From the IMG/VR virus record IMGVR_UViG_3300050034_000297, positions 1-40,738 of that record: a stretch of DNA of 40,738 nt, one strand, 5' to 3'. The position numbers and the translations under genes were made by a program. Positions within the stretch are counted from its first letter, which is position 1. Each line of letters starts with the position of its first letter. Origin of the DNA: a virus. The notes under the pieces were generated by a model. That model was given only the letters and a program-made list of their open reading frames with translations, had not been told where the DNA came from and made no database searches. Positions 1-7,806 of the stretch are shown here, in pieces.

Positions 1-117
1 CGGCTTGCCACCGTTGCGGCAGATGCACTGCGTTTTCACGAGCGGCACAAAGTCGGAAGGGCCCATTGGTTGGTTGAGTTCTCTCTCGATTTTCAAGTAT
101 GCCCGAGTTACGATCAT
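1..117 (-). CDS. Partial hypothetical protein, cut by window edge
   Basis: An open frame of 39 codons starts at 117 and runs off the left edge, so only the N-terminus is visible. The ATG overlaps the stop of the upstream nuclease gene as TGATG, and a GGAGG lies 7 bases upstream inside that gene, so translation is probably coupled. The visible peptide begins MIVTRAYLK and contains a C-I-C pair near residue 32. I do not recognise the family. It belongs to the leftward replication and recombination operon. Confidence 0.6.
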   Translation of the reverse strand, partial: MIVTRAYLKIERELNQPMGPSDFVPLVKTQCICRNGGKP

Positions 118-494
118 CAGAATTCCTCCCGAATCCATTCGCCCGTTTTTGACTGGAAAACGACCACGATTACAAACGGAAACGTGTCTGCTGCCATTTT
201 CATTTTCTGCCGAGAATCGTCCATGCTGAACGGCTTCTCCACGCGCTCGCCGCTCTTTCTGGTAACGTTCGTGCGGCCCTTCACATCGTGCAGCTCTACT
301 ACGCCATCATTGCGCATGACAGCGAAGTCTGCCGTGTATCTGAGCTTCTCTGCCAGCTTGAGAGTTATGCTCTCGAACTTGTACCAGAGGATGCGACCGG
401 TTACTTTCTCGCCCCACAGAAACTCGGCGTACCTCTTCTCGGTCTTGTTCATTTCTCCGGGCTTCAAGCGTCCAAGTGCGTATTGCCTGTTCAT
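117..494 (-). CDS. PD-(D/E)XK endonuclease-like protein (DUF1064 type)
   Basis: This 125-residue protein carries the layout of a small phage PD-(D/E)XK nuclease. It has an N-terminal NKTEKRYAEFL helix, then YTADFAV (Asp near residue 75), then VELHDVKG (Glu and Lys near residues 86-91). These fit the metal-binding and catalytic residues of the DUF1064 and Holliday-junction-resolvase-like families. Such proteins commonly sit in phage replication and recombination operons and may cleave branched DNA, though the substrate is inferred. The frame is open further upstream, but the ATG at 494 has an AAAGGAG five bases upstream and is preferred. The stop overlaps the next start (TGATG). Confidence 0.65.
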   Translation of the reverse strand: MNRQYALGRLKPGEMNKTEKRYAEFLWGEKVTGRILWYKFESITLKLAEKLRYTADFAVMRNDGVVELHDVKGRTNVTRKSGERVEKPFSMDDSRQKMKMAADTFPFVIVVVFQSKTGEWIREEF

Positions 495-602
495 TGTTTC
501 TCCTTTGAATCCCGCCGCTCTGGCTAATGTCATCGTGGAATCCCTGCATGAGGGGCCATTCGGAGTTAGCCTTCCACCTTTACGGGAGCGGCGGAAACTC
601 GG

Positions 603-980
603 TTACTTATCTTCCCGGTCCACGTCGCTTTCCAGATAATCGAACGTGAAGGTGTTTTCCTCGTCCGACATGTCGCGCGTTTTGTAGACCTCGCCGGTGT
701 CCTTGCGCACGTATTCGCACTTCATGTGCTCCGGCTGGTTGAACACGATAACCACAGGAGTTTCGCGCATCTCGTAGCGATTGCCCAAGATTTCGGTCAA
801 GCGATCGACCTGCTTATCCTGTGTGGACTTACGCGACTTGAAACCATCCTTGACTTCTTTTTCCTCAGCCGCGATGTTGGCAAGTTCCTGTTCGGCAGCG
901 GCGAGGTTGCGACCGTACTCCGCTGTCTCGGTTTCGGTAAGTTCATGCTTCAACGATTCGGTGATTTCTTGTTCCCGCAT
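603..980 (-). CDS. Coiled-coil phage protein of unknown function
   Basis: A 125-residue acidic protein. The first 65 residues are rich in Glu, Ala, Leu and Lys with heptad-like spacing (TETETAEYGRNLAAAEQ onwards) and predict a long coiled coil. The C-terminal 60 residues look beta-rich, with VVIVFNQPEHMKCEYV followed by an acidic tail. GGAG lies six bases before the ATG at 980. It sits between the small ribbon-helix-helix-like gene and the nuclease in the leftward replication operon. I do not recognise a family. A helper of helicase or nuclease would fit the context but is only inference. About 108 bases without a gene separate it from the nuclease downstream. Confidence 0.6.
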   Translation of the reverse strand: MREQEITESLKHELTETETAEYGRNLAAAEQELANIAAEEKEVKDGFKSRKSTQDKQVDRLTEILGNRYEMRETPVVIVFNQPEHMKCEYVRKDTGEVYKTRDMSDEENTFTFDYLESDVDREDK

Positions 981-1028
981 TCCCGTCTCCAGTGCCGCGA
1001 TTACGGCTCACGGCTGGCCGGTTGTGAG

Positions 1029-1217
1029 TTAGCCCTCGGTTGCTTCTTCAGTCGCAAAAGCATCGACAAGTGCGCGGCGCGCTTCGACAGAAATCGAGTG
1101 CTCATTCTTTTTCGCCCGGGCCGCAAGAGCCGCAAGAGTCTTGGGCTTGCTGGAAAGATCAACGGTGAATTGGCCAGTTACTGCGCTGCTACGACGTGTC
1201 TTTGTTTCTTCAGCCAT
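1029..1217 (-). CDS. Small ribbon-helix-helix-like protein
   Basis: A 62-residue protein starting at 1217, with AAAGGAG about 10 bases upstream inside the end of the helicase gene. After a basic N-terminus (TKTRRSS) comes a beta-strand-like GQFTVDL, followed by two helices containing LAALAARA and SVEARRALVDAF. This is the pattern of a short ribbon-helix-helix DNA-binding protein such as Arc or CopG. It follows the helicase gene by four bases, so it is in the same transcript. A role as operon autoregulator is plausible but unproven. Its acidic tail (TEEATEG) is unusual for the family. Confidence 0.6.
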   Translation of the reverse strand: MAEETKTRRSSAVTGQFTVDLSSKPKTLAALAARAKKNEHSISVEARRALVDAFATEEATEG

Positions 1218-1221
1218 TGAG

Positions 1222-2562
1222 TTATTCTCCTTTGTGTAAATCGCGTGGATCAAAACGTGTGTATCTCCCGTTCAGCGTGACGGGTACGCTACCGATCGGT
1301 CCCCAACGTTGCTTGCCGATGATAAGTTCGTCTTCGCCCGTGTAGACGCCGCTTTCGAGGTCCATCGGGCGATATGGAAGGATCACTGTGTGCGCCGCCT
1401 CTTCGAGCGCTCCACTCTCCTTCAGCGAAAAAAGTGTGGGCTTGGTGTTAGCCCCCGTTCCTCCCTGAGGCCGAGGACTCTGGCTCAGCAGGATGGTCGC
1501 CACGTTGTTATCTTTTGCAAACAAGCGGCAACGTTGCGCAATCTCAGTAACTCGTTCGCGCGGGTCACGACCCGATGCGGCGATGATCTGCGCGTAGTCG
1601 ATCACGAACAGCTTGATGTCCCACATGCGCTTTGCCTTGGTCGCGTTGAAGATCAGGCGATCGATGTGGATTCCACCAGCGTCGGAGATGTGCAGCGGCA
1701 TCTTACCGAGCTTGCGCAGACCAGCACGCATGCGCTCTTTGTCCGTGAGGTTCATCAAGCGCGGGTCGCGGATAAGACATACCGGCATCTGTTGAATCAG
1801 GCAAGCGGTAACGTCTATCCAGCTCTCCTTGGTCATTTCGCCCGAGTGGACATAGACCGGAACATTGCGCTCAATCGCGTGATGGACGATCTGGCGCGCG
1901 AGCGTCGTCTTGCCACGCGAAGGACTGGCGCCAACCACCCACAGTTCGCCAAGGCGGATACCGCCGGTGGTGTAGTTGTCGAGCGCTTCGATCCCCGTTG
2001 GAATGGCCGGCGCTTCCTGCGGATTGTCGATCAAACGGAATTCGGCATCTTCGGCCAAACTGTCCGCTGCTGCGATTTCCCCGTTTGGCTCCGCTGCCTC
2101 GATGATGCGTGATAGCTCTGTAATGCCCCAAGACGCCGTCGATATGCCTTCGAGGTGGTTACTCTCCGCCATGGACGTAACTTTCGCAACCGTGGCCATT
2201 ACAGAGCGAGAGACAGCGTATTGGCGGACCATGCGAATGTACTCTTCGATCACAGGATGACGTGGCAGGTTGGAAGTCAATGCTGCGATGTACGCGATTC
2301 CTCCGACGGCGGAGAGTTCGCCGCTCTCGCGCAAGGAACCAGCCAGGGTTACCGAGTCGATGTGCCGAATGTCATGCGCAAGGGTAAGCATCTGGCGAAA
2401 GATGCGACGATGTGCGTCGAGGAAGAAATCATCTGGCGATAGCGTGTTCTCGATTTCGAGGATGCGACTGTCGTCGAGCATGATCGCACCAAGGATCGTT
2501 TTTTCCACATCCGTGTCGGCTGGCACCATGTCCGTGAAAAAATCCCGCTTGCTATCCGCCAT
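1222..2562 (-). CDS. dnaB: Replicative DNA helicase, DnaB family
   Basis: A 446-residue hexameric replicative helicase of the DnaB type, which unwinds the phage replication fork using ATP. The N-terminal domain (about residues 15-130) has the typical AIMLDDSRI and LSPDDFF segments. The RecA-like domain follows: Walker A GASPSRGKT at about 211-219, the catalytic Glu in SGEM at about 242, Walker B LFVIDYA at about 318-324, and the LLSQSPRP sensor loop. The length matches the family. The start at 2562 has GGGAG seven bases upstream and overlaps the end of the initiation-type gene by 11 bases. This is the expected loader-then-helicase order. Confidence 0.93.
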   Translation of the reverse strand: MADSKRDFFTDMVPADTDVEKTILGAIMLDDSRILEIENTLSPDDFFLDAHRRIFRQMLTLAHDIRHIDSVTLAGSLRESGELSAVGGIAYIAALTSNLPRHPVIEEYIRMVRQYAVSRSVMATVAKVTSMAESNHLEGISTASWGITELSRIIEAAEPNGEIAAADSLAEDAEFRLIDNPQEAPAIPTGIEALDNYTTGGIRLGELWVVGASPSRGKTTLARQIVHHAIERNVPVYVHSGEMTKESWIDVTACLIQQMPVCLIRDPRLMNLTDKERMRAGLRKLGKMPLHISDAGGIHIDRLIFNATKAKRMWDIKLFVIDYAQIIAASGRDPRERVTEIAQRCRLFAKDNNVATILLSQSPRPQGGTGANTKPTLFSLKESGALEEAAHTVILPYRPMDLESGVYTGEDELIIGKQRWGPIGSVPVTLNGRYTRFDPRDLHKGE

Positions 2563-3358
2563 AATTCACTCCCATCTCTTGCTTGCGTTTTTGCAATTCT
2601 TCTGCGAACGCGTCTCGATCCTTTTCGTAATATGTGGGTTTGCGTGGCTCCATCTCAGGGAGTGGCAAGTAACCTGTCCGGCCAGAACTGTCCTGTGCCC
2701 GCGACAGCCACGAGTTGATCGCTCGCGTGATTCCTTTGCGGGTCTTGCGCCGTGTTGGGTTGCTGAGGAGCCACGTGCGCATCTTGCTAAGCTGCGCCAT
2801 CACGGTGACGCCTGGGTAAGCCTTGATGTACTCGTCGTAGAGCTTCTGCGGAACGCCGTACTCTGTCCCGTCTACCAAGGGAAGTTCAAAAATCGTTGGT
2901 TCCTGCTCCTGCGGCAGAGAGCGATTTTTATCGCTCGACGCAATAGGTTTTGTACTATCTCCTTCTGCTTCTGTATCTGTATCTGTATCTGTATCTGGTG
3001 CGACTTTGTCAGGAGTGTGTCCGGACTTTCGTGAGTATTCGTCTCTATATTTCAACAAGTTACGATTTGTCACTCGAATATCATCACCGTCTCGCTCCAC
3101 GGTCACTAGGTGGGTCACTGCCAATGTCGACAGGGTCGAGAATACGAGTGACCCACGAGTGACAAGCAAGCGAGACCATACTGACACCGGATAGCAGACG
3201 CTGCAGGAGGGGGATTTTCCTTCCATTTGGGAGGCGATAATTTCGTTGATGCGCCAGTACAAACCGTAGTGCGCAAGTCCCTGCATGCCACCAGCACCGA
3301 CGAGGCGAGCAAGCTTCTCGTCGTCCCACGAAGATGTCATGTGTTTGAGCCAGCGCAT
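2552..3358 (-). CDS. Replication-initiation-type protein, Lin1244-like N-terminus
   Basis: The protein begins MRWLKHMTSSWDDEKLARL and continues HYGLYWRINEIIA, a pattern I recognise from the Lin1244/Lin1753-like (DUF4373) winged-helix domain of phage replication proteins. A linker near residues 120-135 is (Asp-Thr)4-Glu-Ala-Glu, encoded by a hexanucleotide repeat. A C-terminal DnaT/DnaD-like basic segment (TRRKTRKGITRAINSWL) follows. Its likely role is recognising the origin or loading the helicase encoded next. I place the start at 3358 because the family usually starts there, but the local ribosome site is weak. The frame is open to an ATG at 3499 preceded by AGG, so a 47-residue extension is possible. 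Confidence 0.75.
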   Translation of the reverse strand: MRWLKHMTSSWDDEKLARLVGAGGMQGLAHYGLYWRINEIIASQMEGKSPSCSVCYPVSVWSRLLVTRGSLVFSTLSTLAVTHLVTVERDGDDIRVTNRNLLKYRDEYSRKSGHTPDKVAPDTDTDTDTEAEGDSTKPIASSDKNRSLPQEQEPTIFELPLVDGTEYGVPQKLYDEYIKAYPGVTVMAQLSKMRTWLLSNPTRRKTRKGITRAINSWLSRAQDSSGRTGYLPLPEMEPRKPTYYEKDRDAFAEELQKRKQEMGVNYGG

Positions 3359-3527
3359 CAGAAAATCTCTGACCGTAAACGAGTGTTCAGGGGGTCGATC
3401 CTGGCACCGCTCATACGCGGTAAAGCAGAGCAGGGCCGGAAGGTATGAGTCAACCGGCCCGGATCTCAGGTTGCAACCCGAGTGCTCGTAAACATCCAAC
3501 CTGGCGGCGGGATATCTCTAACTTGCG

Positions 3528-3611
3528 CCTAACTTAGGTTTGGGTCAACCAATCATTCACGACTTACTTTGACGTTTTAGATCAGGTGCAACTTTAACGA
3601 TTATTTGCAAA
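3528..3611. promoter_or_regulatory. Control region of the leftward replication operon
   Basis: This gap upstream of the replication operon holds three signals. A perfect palindrome CCTAACTTAGG lies at 3528-3538. An element at 3561-3583 (GACTTACTT, T, GACGTTTTAGATC) recurs in variant form at 6346-6368 and near 11017. The octamer TTTGCAAA lies at 3604-3611. On the minus strand TTGACC is a possible -35 box just upstream of the palindrome, but I find no convincing -10 at standard spacing. Confidence 0.45.
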
Positions 3612-3633
3612 AGTATTTCTGCGATTTCTTGTG

Positions 3634-3666
3634 CAAAAAGAAGGGACCCGCTCGGAAGCAGGCCCC
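3634..3666 (-). terminator. Rho-independent terminator of the recombination operon
   Basis: On the minus strand a nine-pair stem with two G-U pairs (GGGGCCTGC with GCGGGTCCC) closes a TTCCGA loop. It is followed at once by TTCTTTTTGC. It sits 17 bases past the stop of the last gene of the 3683-6213 operon, in the correct orientation. Confidence 0.8.
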
Positions 3667-3682
3667 CGGAATCGCGGTACGG

Positions 3683-3940
3683 TTATGCTACGTTGTTCTT
3701 GCGGATATGCTGCGCCGTGAATTCATCAGCGAGGACGGTCTGTGATTGATTCGTCCATGCCTGTGGCGTGGGTTTGTCGTGGACAGACTCGATCATGTAG
3801 ACAATTTCAAGCACTACGTCCACCGGAACTTTGCGCTCAAGAAGATCCACGACCATCTCAAGAAGGTGGTAGCTACGGAATTCGGATTCGTTGATTCCGT
3901 TGCGTGTAGTTGGCAGAAGAGCGATTTCAGAAATGTTCAT
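3683..3940 (-). CDS. Small phage protein of unknown function
   Basis: An 85-residue protein, the last gene of the leftward recombination operon and directly followed by the terminator. AGGAG lies five bases before its ATG, and the start overlaps the stop of the upstream gene as ATGA. The middle is helical and hydrophobic (LLEMVVDLLERKVPVDVVLEIVYMI), while the ends are polar. I do not recognise the family. Coupling to the putative single-strand-binding protein and the RecE-like exonuclease suggests an accessory recombination role, which is inference only. Confidence 0.6.
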   Translation of the reverse strand: MNISEIALLPTTRNGINESEFRSYHLLEMVVDLLERKVPVDVVLEIVYMIESVHDKPTPQAWTNQSQTVLADEFTAQHIRKNNVA

Positions 3941-4509
3941 TGGTTCTCCTTCTCATTGCGCTGTTGGTTGAGTTCGTCGAGTTCAGCAAGGATTTCCGCG
4001 TTGCCCTTGCCCGCATGTTCGTCGAGAAAAGCGTTGCGTTCGCCTGTCGTGTAATCGAGCAGGTCGAATGCCGCCTGGACGCGAGGTTCGATTACGTGCG
4101 GCGTGGCCTTGACCGCGTGCAGCACCACTTCCAGTGCACGCTTGCGCCCTTGTGGGATGGTGATGGGCATGTCTGCGGGCAAGTCTGGCGATCCCCAAAT
4201 GCGGATGCAATCGACTGTCTCGCGTCCGAAGCTTGTCGTAGACGGGAAGAGAGTGATCTTGTGCCCAACCCATTCATGCGGCTTGCTGCCGAACATGCGA
4301 CGCAGGCATTCGCCATTGGTTTTAGGTGTCACGAGTTCAAGTGGTCGTTCGGCAAAAGACAGAATCACCTTTGCCGCCTTCTTGTTGTTCTCGCCGGTGA
4401 GTTCCTCCACGTCCACGTTCTTGATCGTGAGCGTGACCTTGCGGCCTTTGAGCTGATCCGCGTGGAGGAAGCGATTAGGATAAAGCTCAGAATACGTGTC
4501 AGGAAGCAT
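3937..4509 (-). CDS. Phage recombination-associated protein, possible ssDNA-binding protein
   Basis: A 190-residue protein. The first 95 residues contain beta-rich stretches (KGRKVTLTIKNVDVEEL, KAAKVILSFAE, WVGHKITLFPS) that resemble a phage family found next to RecE-like exonucleases. I take that domain to be OB-fold-like and possibly single-strand-DNA binding. The C-terminal half is helical and charged. AAGGAG sits eight bases before the ATG at 4509. It lies immediately after the exonuclease gene, the position occupied by annealing or SSB-like partners in other phages. The family resemblance is from memory and the biochemical role is inferred. Confidence 0.6.
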   Translation of the reverse strand: MLPDTYSELYPNRFLHADQLKGRKVTLTIKNVDVEELTGENNKKAAKVILSFAERPLELVTPKTNGECLRRMFGSKPHEWVGHKITLFPSTTSFGRETVDCIRIWGSPDLPADMPITIPQGRKRALEVVLHAVKATPHVIEPRVQAAFDLLDYTTGERNAFLDEHAGKGNAEILAELDELNQQRNEKENQ

Positions 4510-4524
4510 CGTTGATTCTCCTTG

Positions 4525-5388
4525 TTAGAATTCGAGTCCTTCGATTTCCAAGTCGCCATCTTGTTCCGTAGTGGCCCAAGTGGGCAGAACCAGGTCGGTT
4601 TCTACTTCCTCGGCTGCTGGCCAGCGATCATCTTTCTCGCATTCGGCCAACGTTTTCAGAAGCGTGTCCATTTCCTCCAGACCTTGCAGAATAATGTCCT
4701 TGGTTACGCGATAGACTGCGCTCTCGTAGGGTGCCGTTGATTCGATCGCACCCAGGATCATGTGCGGTTCCTTGCCGGTGATCGCCTTGTAGCCCATCCA
4801 GTAGATCGCCATTTTGATGTGGTAGCCCAACTGGTACGCCTGCGCGCCGAACTTGTAGCGCTGGCACGACCGGCACGTTTTCAGGTCAAAGATTGCATCG
4901 CCCGAATCGAGAATCTTGTCCGCCCGACCCTTGAAGCGCCGGCCAGTTGCCTTGTCGACCCAGAACATGGACACTTCGCTCTTGCCCTTCGCATCGGCGT
5001 ACTTGCGGATAGGAGCGTTACGGCGCGCGCCAACGGACATGCCCACCATTGCATCGCGCTCGCCCTTGGTGACAATCATCTTGTCCGCGTGATCGGCCTG
5101 GAACTGATCCCACACCTTGCCACGACGAACCTTTTGATCTACTTCTTCACCCCACACCACGAAGTCGTCGACGCGGTCGTGCTCAAGGATCATGCGATGC
5201 GTTGCCGTACCCAAGACCATGGCCGGGGTTGATGGCTGCGGATGATCTCGCATCCATTTGAAATACATAGGGCTGCGACGCAGGTGCACGAGCGAACTGC
5301 CATTCAGTGCACCCACAGCCTTGTACGCGTCAAAGTCCATGTCGTGGTAGAAGCCGTTTTTGTAAGAGAAGCCGTCCAATTCTGCCAT
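4525..5388 (-). CDS. RecE-like PD-(D/E)XK exonuclease
   Basis: A 287-residue protein matching the PD-(D/E)XK domain of exodeoxyribonuclease VIII (RecE/DUF3799 type), which resects linear double-stranded DNA for phage recombination. Visible motifs in order are LGTATH with His near 64, SEVSM with Glu near 138, GRADKI with Asp near 157, FDLKT with the D-x-K pair near 168-170, and the downstream AYQLGYHIKMAIY helix. All core residues are present. The start at 5388 has GGAGG eight bases upstream and overlaps the stop of the preceding gene as TAATG. A partner single-strand-binding or annealing protein is probably the next gene. Confidence 0.88.
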   Translation of the reverse strand: MAELDGFSYKNGFYHDMDFDAYKAVGALNGSSLVHLRRSPMYFKWMRDHPQPSTPAMVLGTATHRMILEHDRVDDFVVWGEEVDQKVRRGKVWDQFQADHADKMIVTKGERDAMVGMSVGARRNAPIRKYADAKGKSEVSMFWVDKATGRRFKGRADKILDSGDAIFDLKTCRSCQRYKFGAQAYQLGYHIKMAIYWMGYKAITGKEPHMILGAIESTAPYESAVYRVTKDIILQGLEEMDTLLKTLAECEKDDRWPAAEEVETDLVLPTWATTEQDGDLEIEGLEF

Positions 5389-5621
5389 TACCACATCCTC
5401 CATCCGTGCTGGTTGAAGTTGGTTATCATAACCATCGCAACGGCCCCACCTGGTCCAAGTGCGCCTTCAAGCGCGCAGGTCCGAACAAAGTTGTGTGTGC
5501 CCAGGTGCAGAGCGGTCCATTCGTTATCGCTGTACCAGTGGAGTTCAGCCATCGCGGTGCCGTAGGCATAGATTCCGCAGACAAGATAGATCACGACGAA
5601 TGCCAAGATTTTCTTTCTCAT
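5388..5621 (-). CDS. Small single-pass membrane protein
   Basis: A 77-residue protein starting MRKK, followed by an uninterrupted hydrophobic segment of about 20 residues (ILAFVVIYLVCGIYAYGTAMA). This fits an N-in membrane anchor or an uncleaved signal. The rest is polar with two Cys. The start at 5621 has a strong GGGGAGGAG and overlaps the upstream stop (ATGA). The stop overlaps the exonuclease start (TAATG). I do not recognise it. A membrane protein inserted in a recombination operon is common in temperate phages and may be an accessory or exclusion gene, but no function can be assigned. Confidence 0.6.
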   Translation of the reverse strand: MRKKILAFVVIYLVCGIYAYGTAMAELHWYSDNEWTALHLGTHNFVRTCALEGALGPGGAVAMVMITNFNQHGWRMW

Positions 5622-5986
5622 GACTCCTCCCCAAGGATGTGTGGGCACTTCCATGCATACTGGATTTCTTCATGCTCAGGCTGCGCCGGGACAATCATTT
5701 CTTCGTGCGCCGGGACAATCTTTCTGCCGATCTCTACTTTTTCGCAGATGTTTTCGTGGCGCACGTTGAAGTTAAGACGCACCTTACCGCTGAATTTCTT
5801 CGTGACAAAGAAGAAGTTGTCGTCGGTATCCTTCTTGACTGTTCCAGATGCGCCGACAAATTTGCTCAGCGCATCCTTGCCCTCGCCAAACAAGTTGAAT
5901 TCGTACTGGTACGGCTCGCCAAACTCCGGATGCAACTCGACGAAATCGGCCAACTCGCGTAATCCTTTTGCGTACTCGCTTGGCAT
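5618..5986 (-). CDS. Conserved-looking phage protein, function unknown
   Basis: A 122-residue protein. The N-terminal half is acidic and mixed (KGLRELADFVELHPEFGEPYQYEF), the middle is beta-like (NFFFVTKKFSGKVRLNFNVRHENICEKVEIG), and the C-terminus carries CPHILGEES. The KxxFSGKVRLNF stretch followed by a late Cys-Pro-His is reminiscent of small phage proteins coded beside Xis, but I cannot name a family. The ATG at 5986 follows AGGTGAGTAGCC, using a site that overlaps the Xis stop. It is coupled to the membrane-protein gene by an ATGA overlap. Confidence 0.55.
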   Translation of the reverse strand: MPSEYAKGLRELADFVELHPEFGEPYQYEFNLFGEGKDALSKFVGASGTVKKDTDDNFFFVTKKFSGKVRLNFNVRHENICEKVEIGRKIVPAHEEMIVPAQPEHEEIQYAWKCPHILGEES

Positions 5987-5988
5987 GG

Positions 5989-6213
5989 CTACTCACCTGC
6001 CTGTCTGTGCGCGTCGATGTAAGCACCCAACTCCGACCGGCGGAAACGGTAGTAAAACTTGCCCGTTTTTCCGAACGGCAACTTAACGGCAGGCAACTGC
6101 CCACGGTGTGCCATCCGTCGAATCGTGAGCGCAGCAAAGCCGAGATATTTTGCGACTTCATCGGAGTCGATAAGAGGCTCAAACGACGTATCAACAACGG
6201 GCGTATCTGACAT
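5989..6213 (-). CDS. xis: Excisionase-like HTH protein
   Basis: A 74-residue protein with a MerR-like helix-turn-helix of the excisionase (HTH_17) type. It shows IDSDEVAKYLGFAALTIRRM as the two helices, then GQLPAVKLPFGKTGKFYYRF as the wing, and RRSELGAYIDAH as the closing helix. Such proteins bind the phage attachment site and bias the integrase towards excision, or act as small regulators. AGGAGG precedes the ATG at 6213. The gene lies next to a 254-base region of repeats and the integrase, the usual int-att-xis arrangement. It is the first gene of the leftward recombination operon. Confidence 0.8.
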   Translation of the reverse strand: MSDTPVVDTSFEPLIDSDEVAKYLGFAALTIRRMAHRGQLPAVKLPFGKTGKFYYRFRRSELGAYIDAHRQAGE

Positions 6214-6467
6214 GTATCCTCCTCTTGCCTGTAGTCCACTGGTAGTCCAAGTTGGCGCTGTGCACCTGCAAGTTGTTGATTCTTAAAAACACGTTAAAAA
6301 TCGATACTGATCGAATAAGTCGAGATTGAATCTACGCACATCTTTGACTTACTTCGACTTATTAGATTTTTAGGGATTTGGAGTATACACTGGGGCTGTG
6401 ATTTCAATCTGCAAAACGTACATCGAATCAACGATTTGCAGATTTGCGTAGTCCACGGTGTAGTCCA
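6214..6467. other. Candidate attP region with integrase arm-site repeats
   Basis: This gene-free stretch between xis and int is dense in repeats. GTAGTCCA occurs in two direct pairs, 6231-6238 with 6242-6249, and 6448-6455 with 6460-6467. Paired arm-type sites on both flanks are what a lambda-type integrase binds. Inside are two perfect 10-bp inverted repeats: 6314-6323 with 6354-6363, and 6406-6415 with 6435-6444. The element at 6346-6368 also occurs upstream of the replication operon. The crossover core cannot be fixed without the host junctions. Confidence 0.6.
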
Positions 6468-7655
6468 TCATGCCCACTGTCTCTGCTTTTTGATCACCTC
6501 CAGTTGCGGTCGCGCGTCAGAAATTACATCTTGTGCGGCGCGCAAGCGATCCAGTTTGACTCCGCTCCCATAGCCCTCTGTGACGCGATAGCTGCTATGG
6601 CGCATGAGCCGTTGTACCACCTCGGGCGACACCCCAGAATCCTCCAGGTACTGCTTGTAGGAGTGCCGGAAAGAGTGCCAACCAAACTTGACGATGCCGT
6701 GCGCATCACCCCACGGGCGGAGGTAGCGCTGTTGCGCCGACTGGATCGACCATGGCCATCCACCGGGCGCCGCGAACATCCACCCCTCATCGGTGTCGTT
6801 GAACTCGGGCGAGCGCATCCACGCACTGAGAATCTCGTACAACTCCTCCGGGTACGGGATCGGTTCGCCGGACTTTTGGGATTTGGGAGAGTCGACGCTG
6901 TGGTGCCAGATGCGGCGATGCACTGCGAGGATACCCTTGTCCAGGTCGAAATCCTCTTTGCGTAGGCCAGCAATCTCGCTGCAGCGCAAGCCAGTCAGCC
7001 ACGCCACGCGGCCCATGACGCGGATGCACTCGGGCAAGCTCTCATCGCTCAAGAACGCATTGATCTGATCGATCGTCAGCGTCTGCCGGCGCGTCGGTGT
7101 CTCTCCCTTGCCCAAATGCACAAACGCCATCGGCGGGATCGCGCTCGAAATGTATCCCTGTGTCATGGCAAAGGTAAAAATGCTCGACATTTGCGCCTTG
7201 ACCCGCATCTTTGCCTCAATCGAAAGAGGCGCTGCACCGTTGCCGCGACGTGAGCGCAGGCCGTTGAGCCATCCAACCATTTGCTGCGCGTGTGTGGGGC
7301 TTGCAAGCTCGGCAATCGGCATCTCTGACCACTGTGCCTTGATATGCTCCAAGCACGACAGCGCTGTAGCACGCGAGTTCAGTCTTGCGGGCAAAGCGTC
7401 GCGCTCAAATGTGGCAACCACCTGTCCAACCGTGCAGCTCAAAATCCCTGCGTTGATCTTGCGCCGTAGCTCTGCCGCCTCAACCGAATACTTGGCAGCG
7501 TCAATGTTTGCAAATTGTCCTTTGGTCCCAACTTCGACTGCGCGACGATGACGCTTGCCACCCGCATCTGGAGCGGACCAATAACGCAGGTAATAGCTAT
7601 CGTTGCGAGGGCCAGTTACGTAGCCATACTGCTCGGTTTGCTTACGAATCTCCAT
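6468..7655 (-). CDS. int: Phage integrase, tyrosine recombinase
   Basis: A 395-residue tyrosine recombinase catalysing site-specific integration and, with Xis, excision. The N-terminus is the arm-binding type (about residues 1-60), followed by a core-binding SAM-like domain (about 75-180) and the catalytic domain. All catalytic residues are visible: Arg in TGLRCSEI near 224, Lys near 258-261, HSFRH near 327-331, His in LMRHSS near 353, and the nucleophile Tyr in EGYG near 362. Length is typical. The ATG at 7655 follows AAAGGAG at a longish spacing of about 14 bases. A promoter is visible upstream. The gene reads away from the regulator candidate at 7844. Confidence 0.95.
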   Translation of the reverse strand: MEIRKQTEQYGYVTGPRNDSYYLRYWSAPDAGGKRHRRAVEVGTKGQFANIDAAKYSVEAAELRRKINAGILSCTVGQVVATFERDALPARLNSRATALSCLEHIKAQWSEMPIAELASPTHAQQMVGWLNGLRSRRGNGAAPLSIEAKMRVKAQMSSIFTFAMTQGYISSAIPPMAFVHLGKGETPTRRQTLTIDQINAFLSDESLPECIRVMGRVAWLTGLRCSEIAGLRKEDFDLDKGILAVHRRIWHHSVDSPKSQKSGEPIPYPEELYEILSAWMRSPEFNDTDEGWMFAAPGGWPWSIQSAQQRYLRPWGDAHGIVKFGWHSFRHSYKQYLEDSGVSPEVVQRLMRHSSYRVTEGYGSGVKLDRLRAAQDVISDARPQLEVIKKQRQWA

Positions 7656-7691
7656 GGCGCTTGATGTTGCTCCTTTGCTTTGGTACGACTG

Positions 7692-7719
7692 ATTATGACC
7701 CTTTTTGAAACCATGTCAA
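7692..7719 (-). promoter_or_regulatory. Sigma70-type promoter of the integrase gene
   Basis: On the minus strand TTGACA (7719-7714) is followed after 16 bases by CATAAT (7697-7692). This is a strong match about 40 bases upstream of the integrase start. A TTTGCAAA octamer lies at 7736-7743, just upstream of the -35 box, where a regulator could act. Confidence 0.7.
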
Positions 7720-7806
7720 GCATATTTTGAATATTTTTGCAAATAATCTTCACCATCGCCATGTCGGCCTGTGGCTGATCGTATCTCTACAAGTGCAGAA
7801 GCAATG

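Noticed and set aside
1309-2112. A 267-residue rightward frame opposite the helicase
   Set aside because: It lies fully inside dnaB on the other strand, is rich in Arg, His and Val without motifs, and has no start signals. The helicase motifs settle the direction.
2971-2998. Possible CRISPR or tandem-repeat locus
   Set aside because: It is a simple 6-base microsatellite coding for a protein linker, without spacers.
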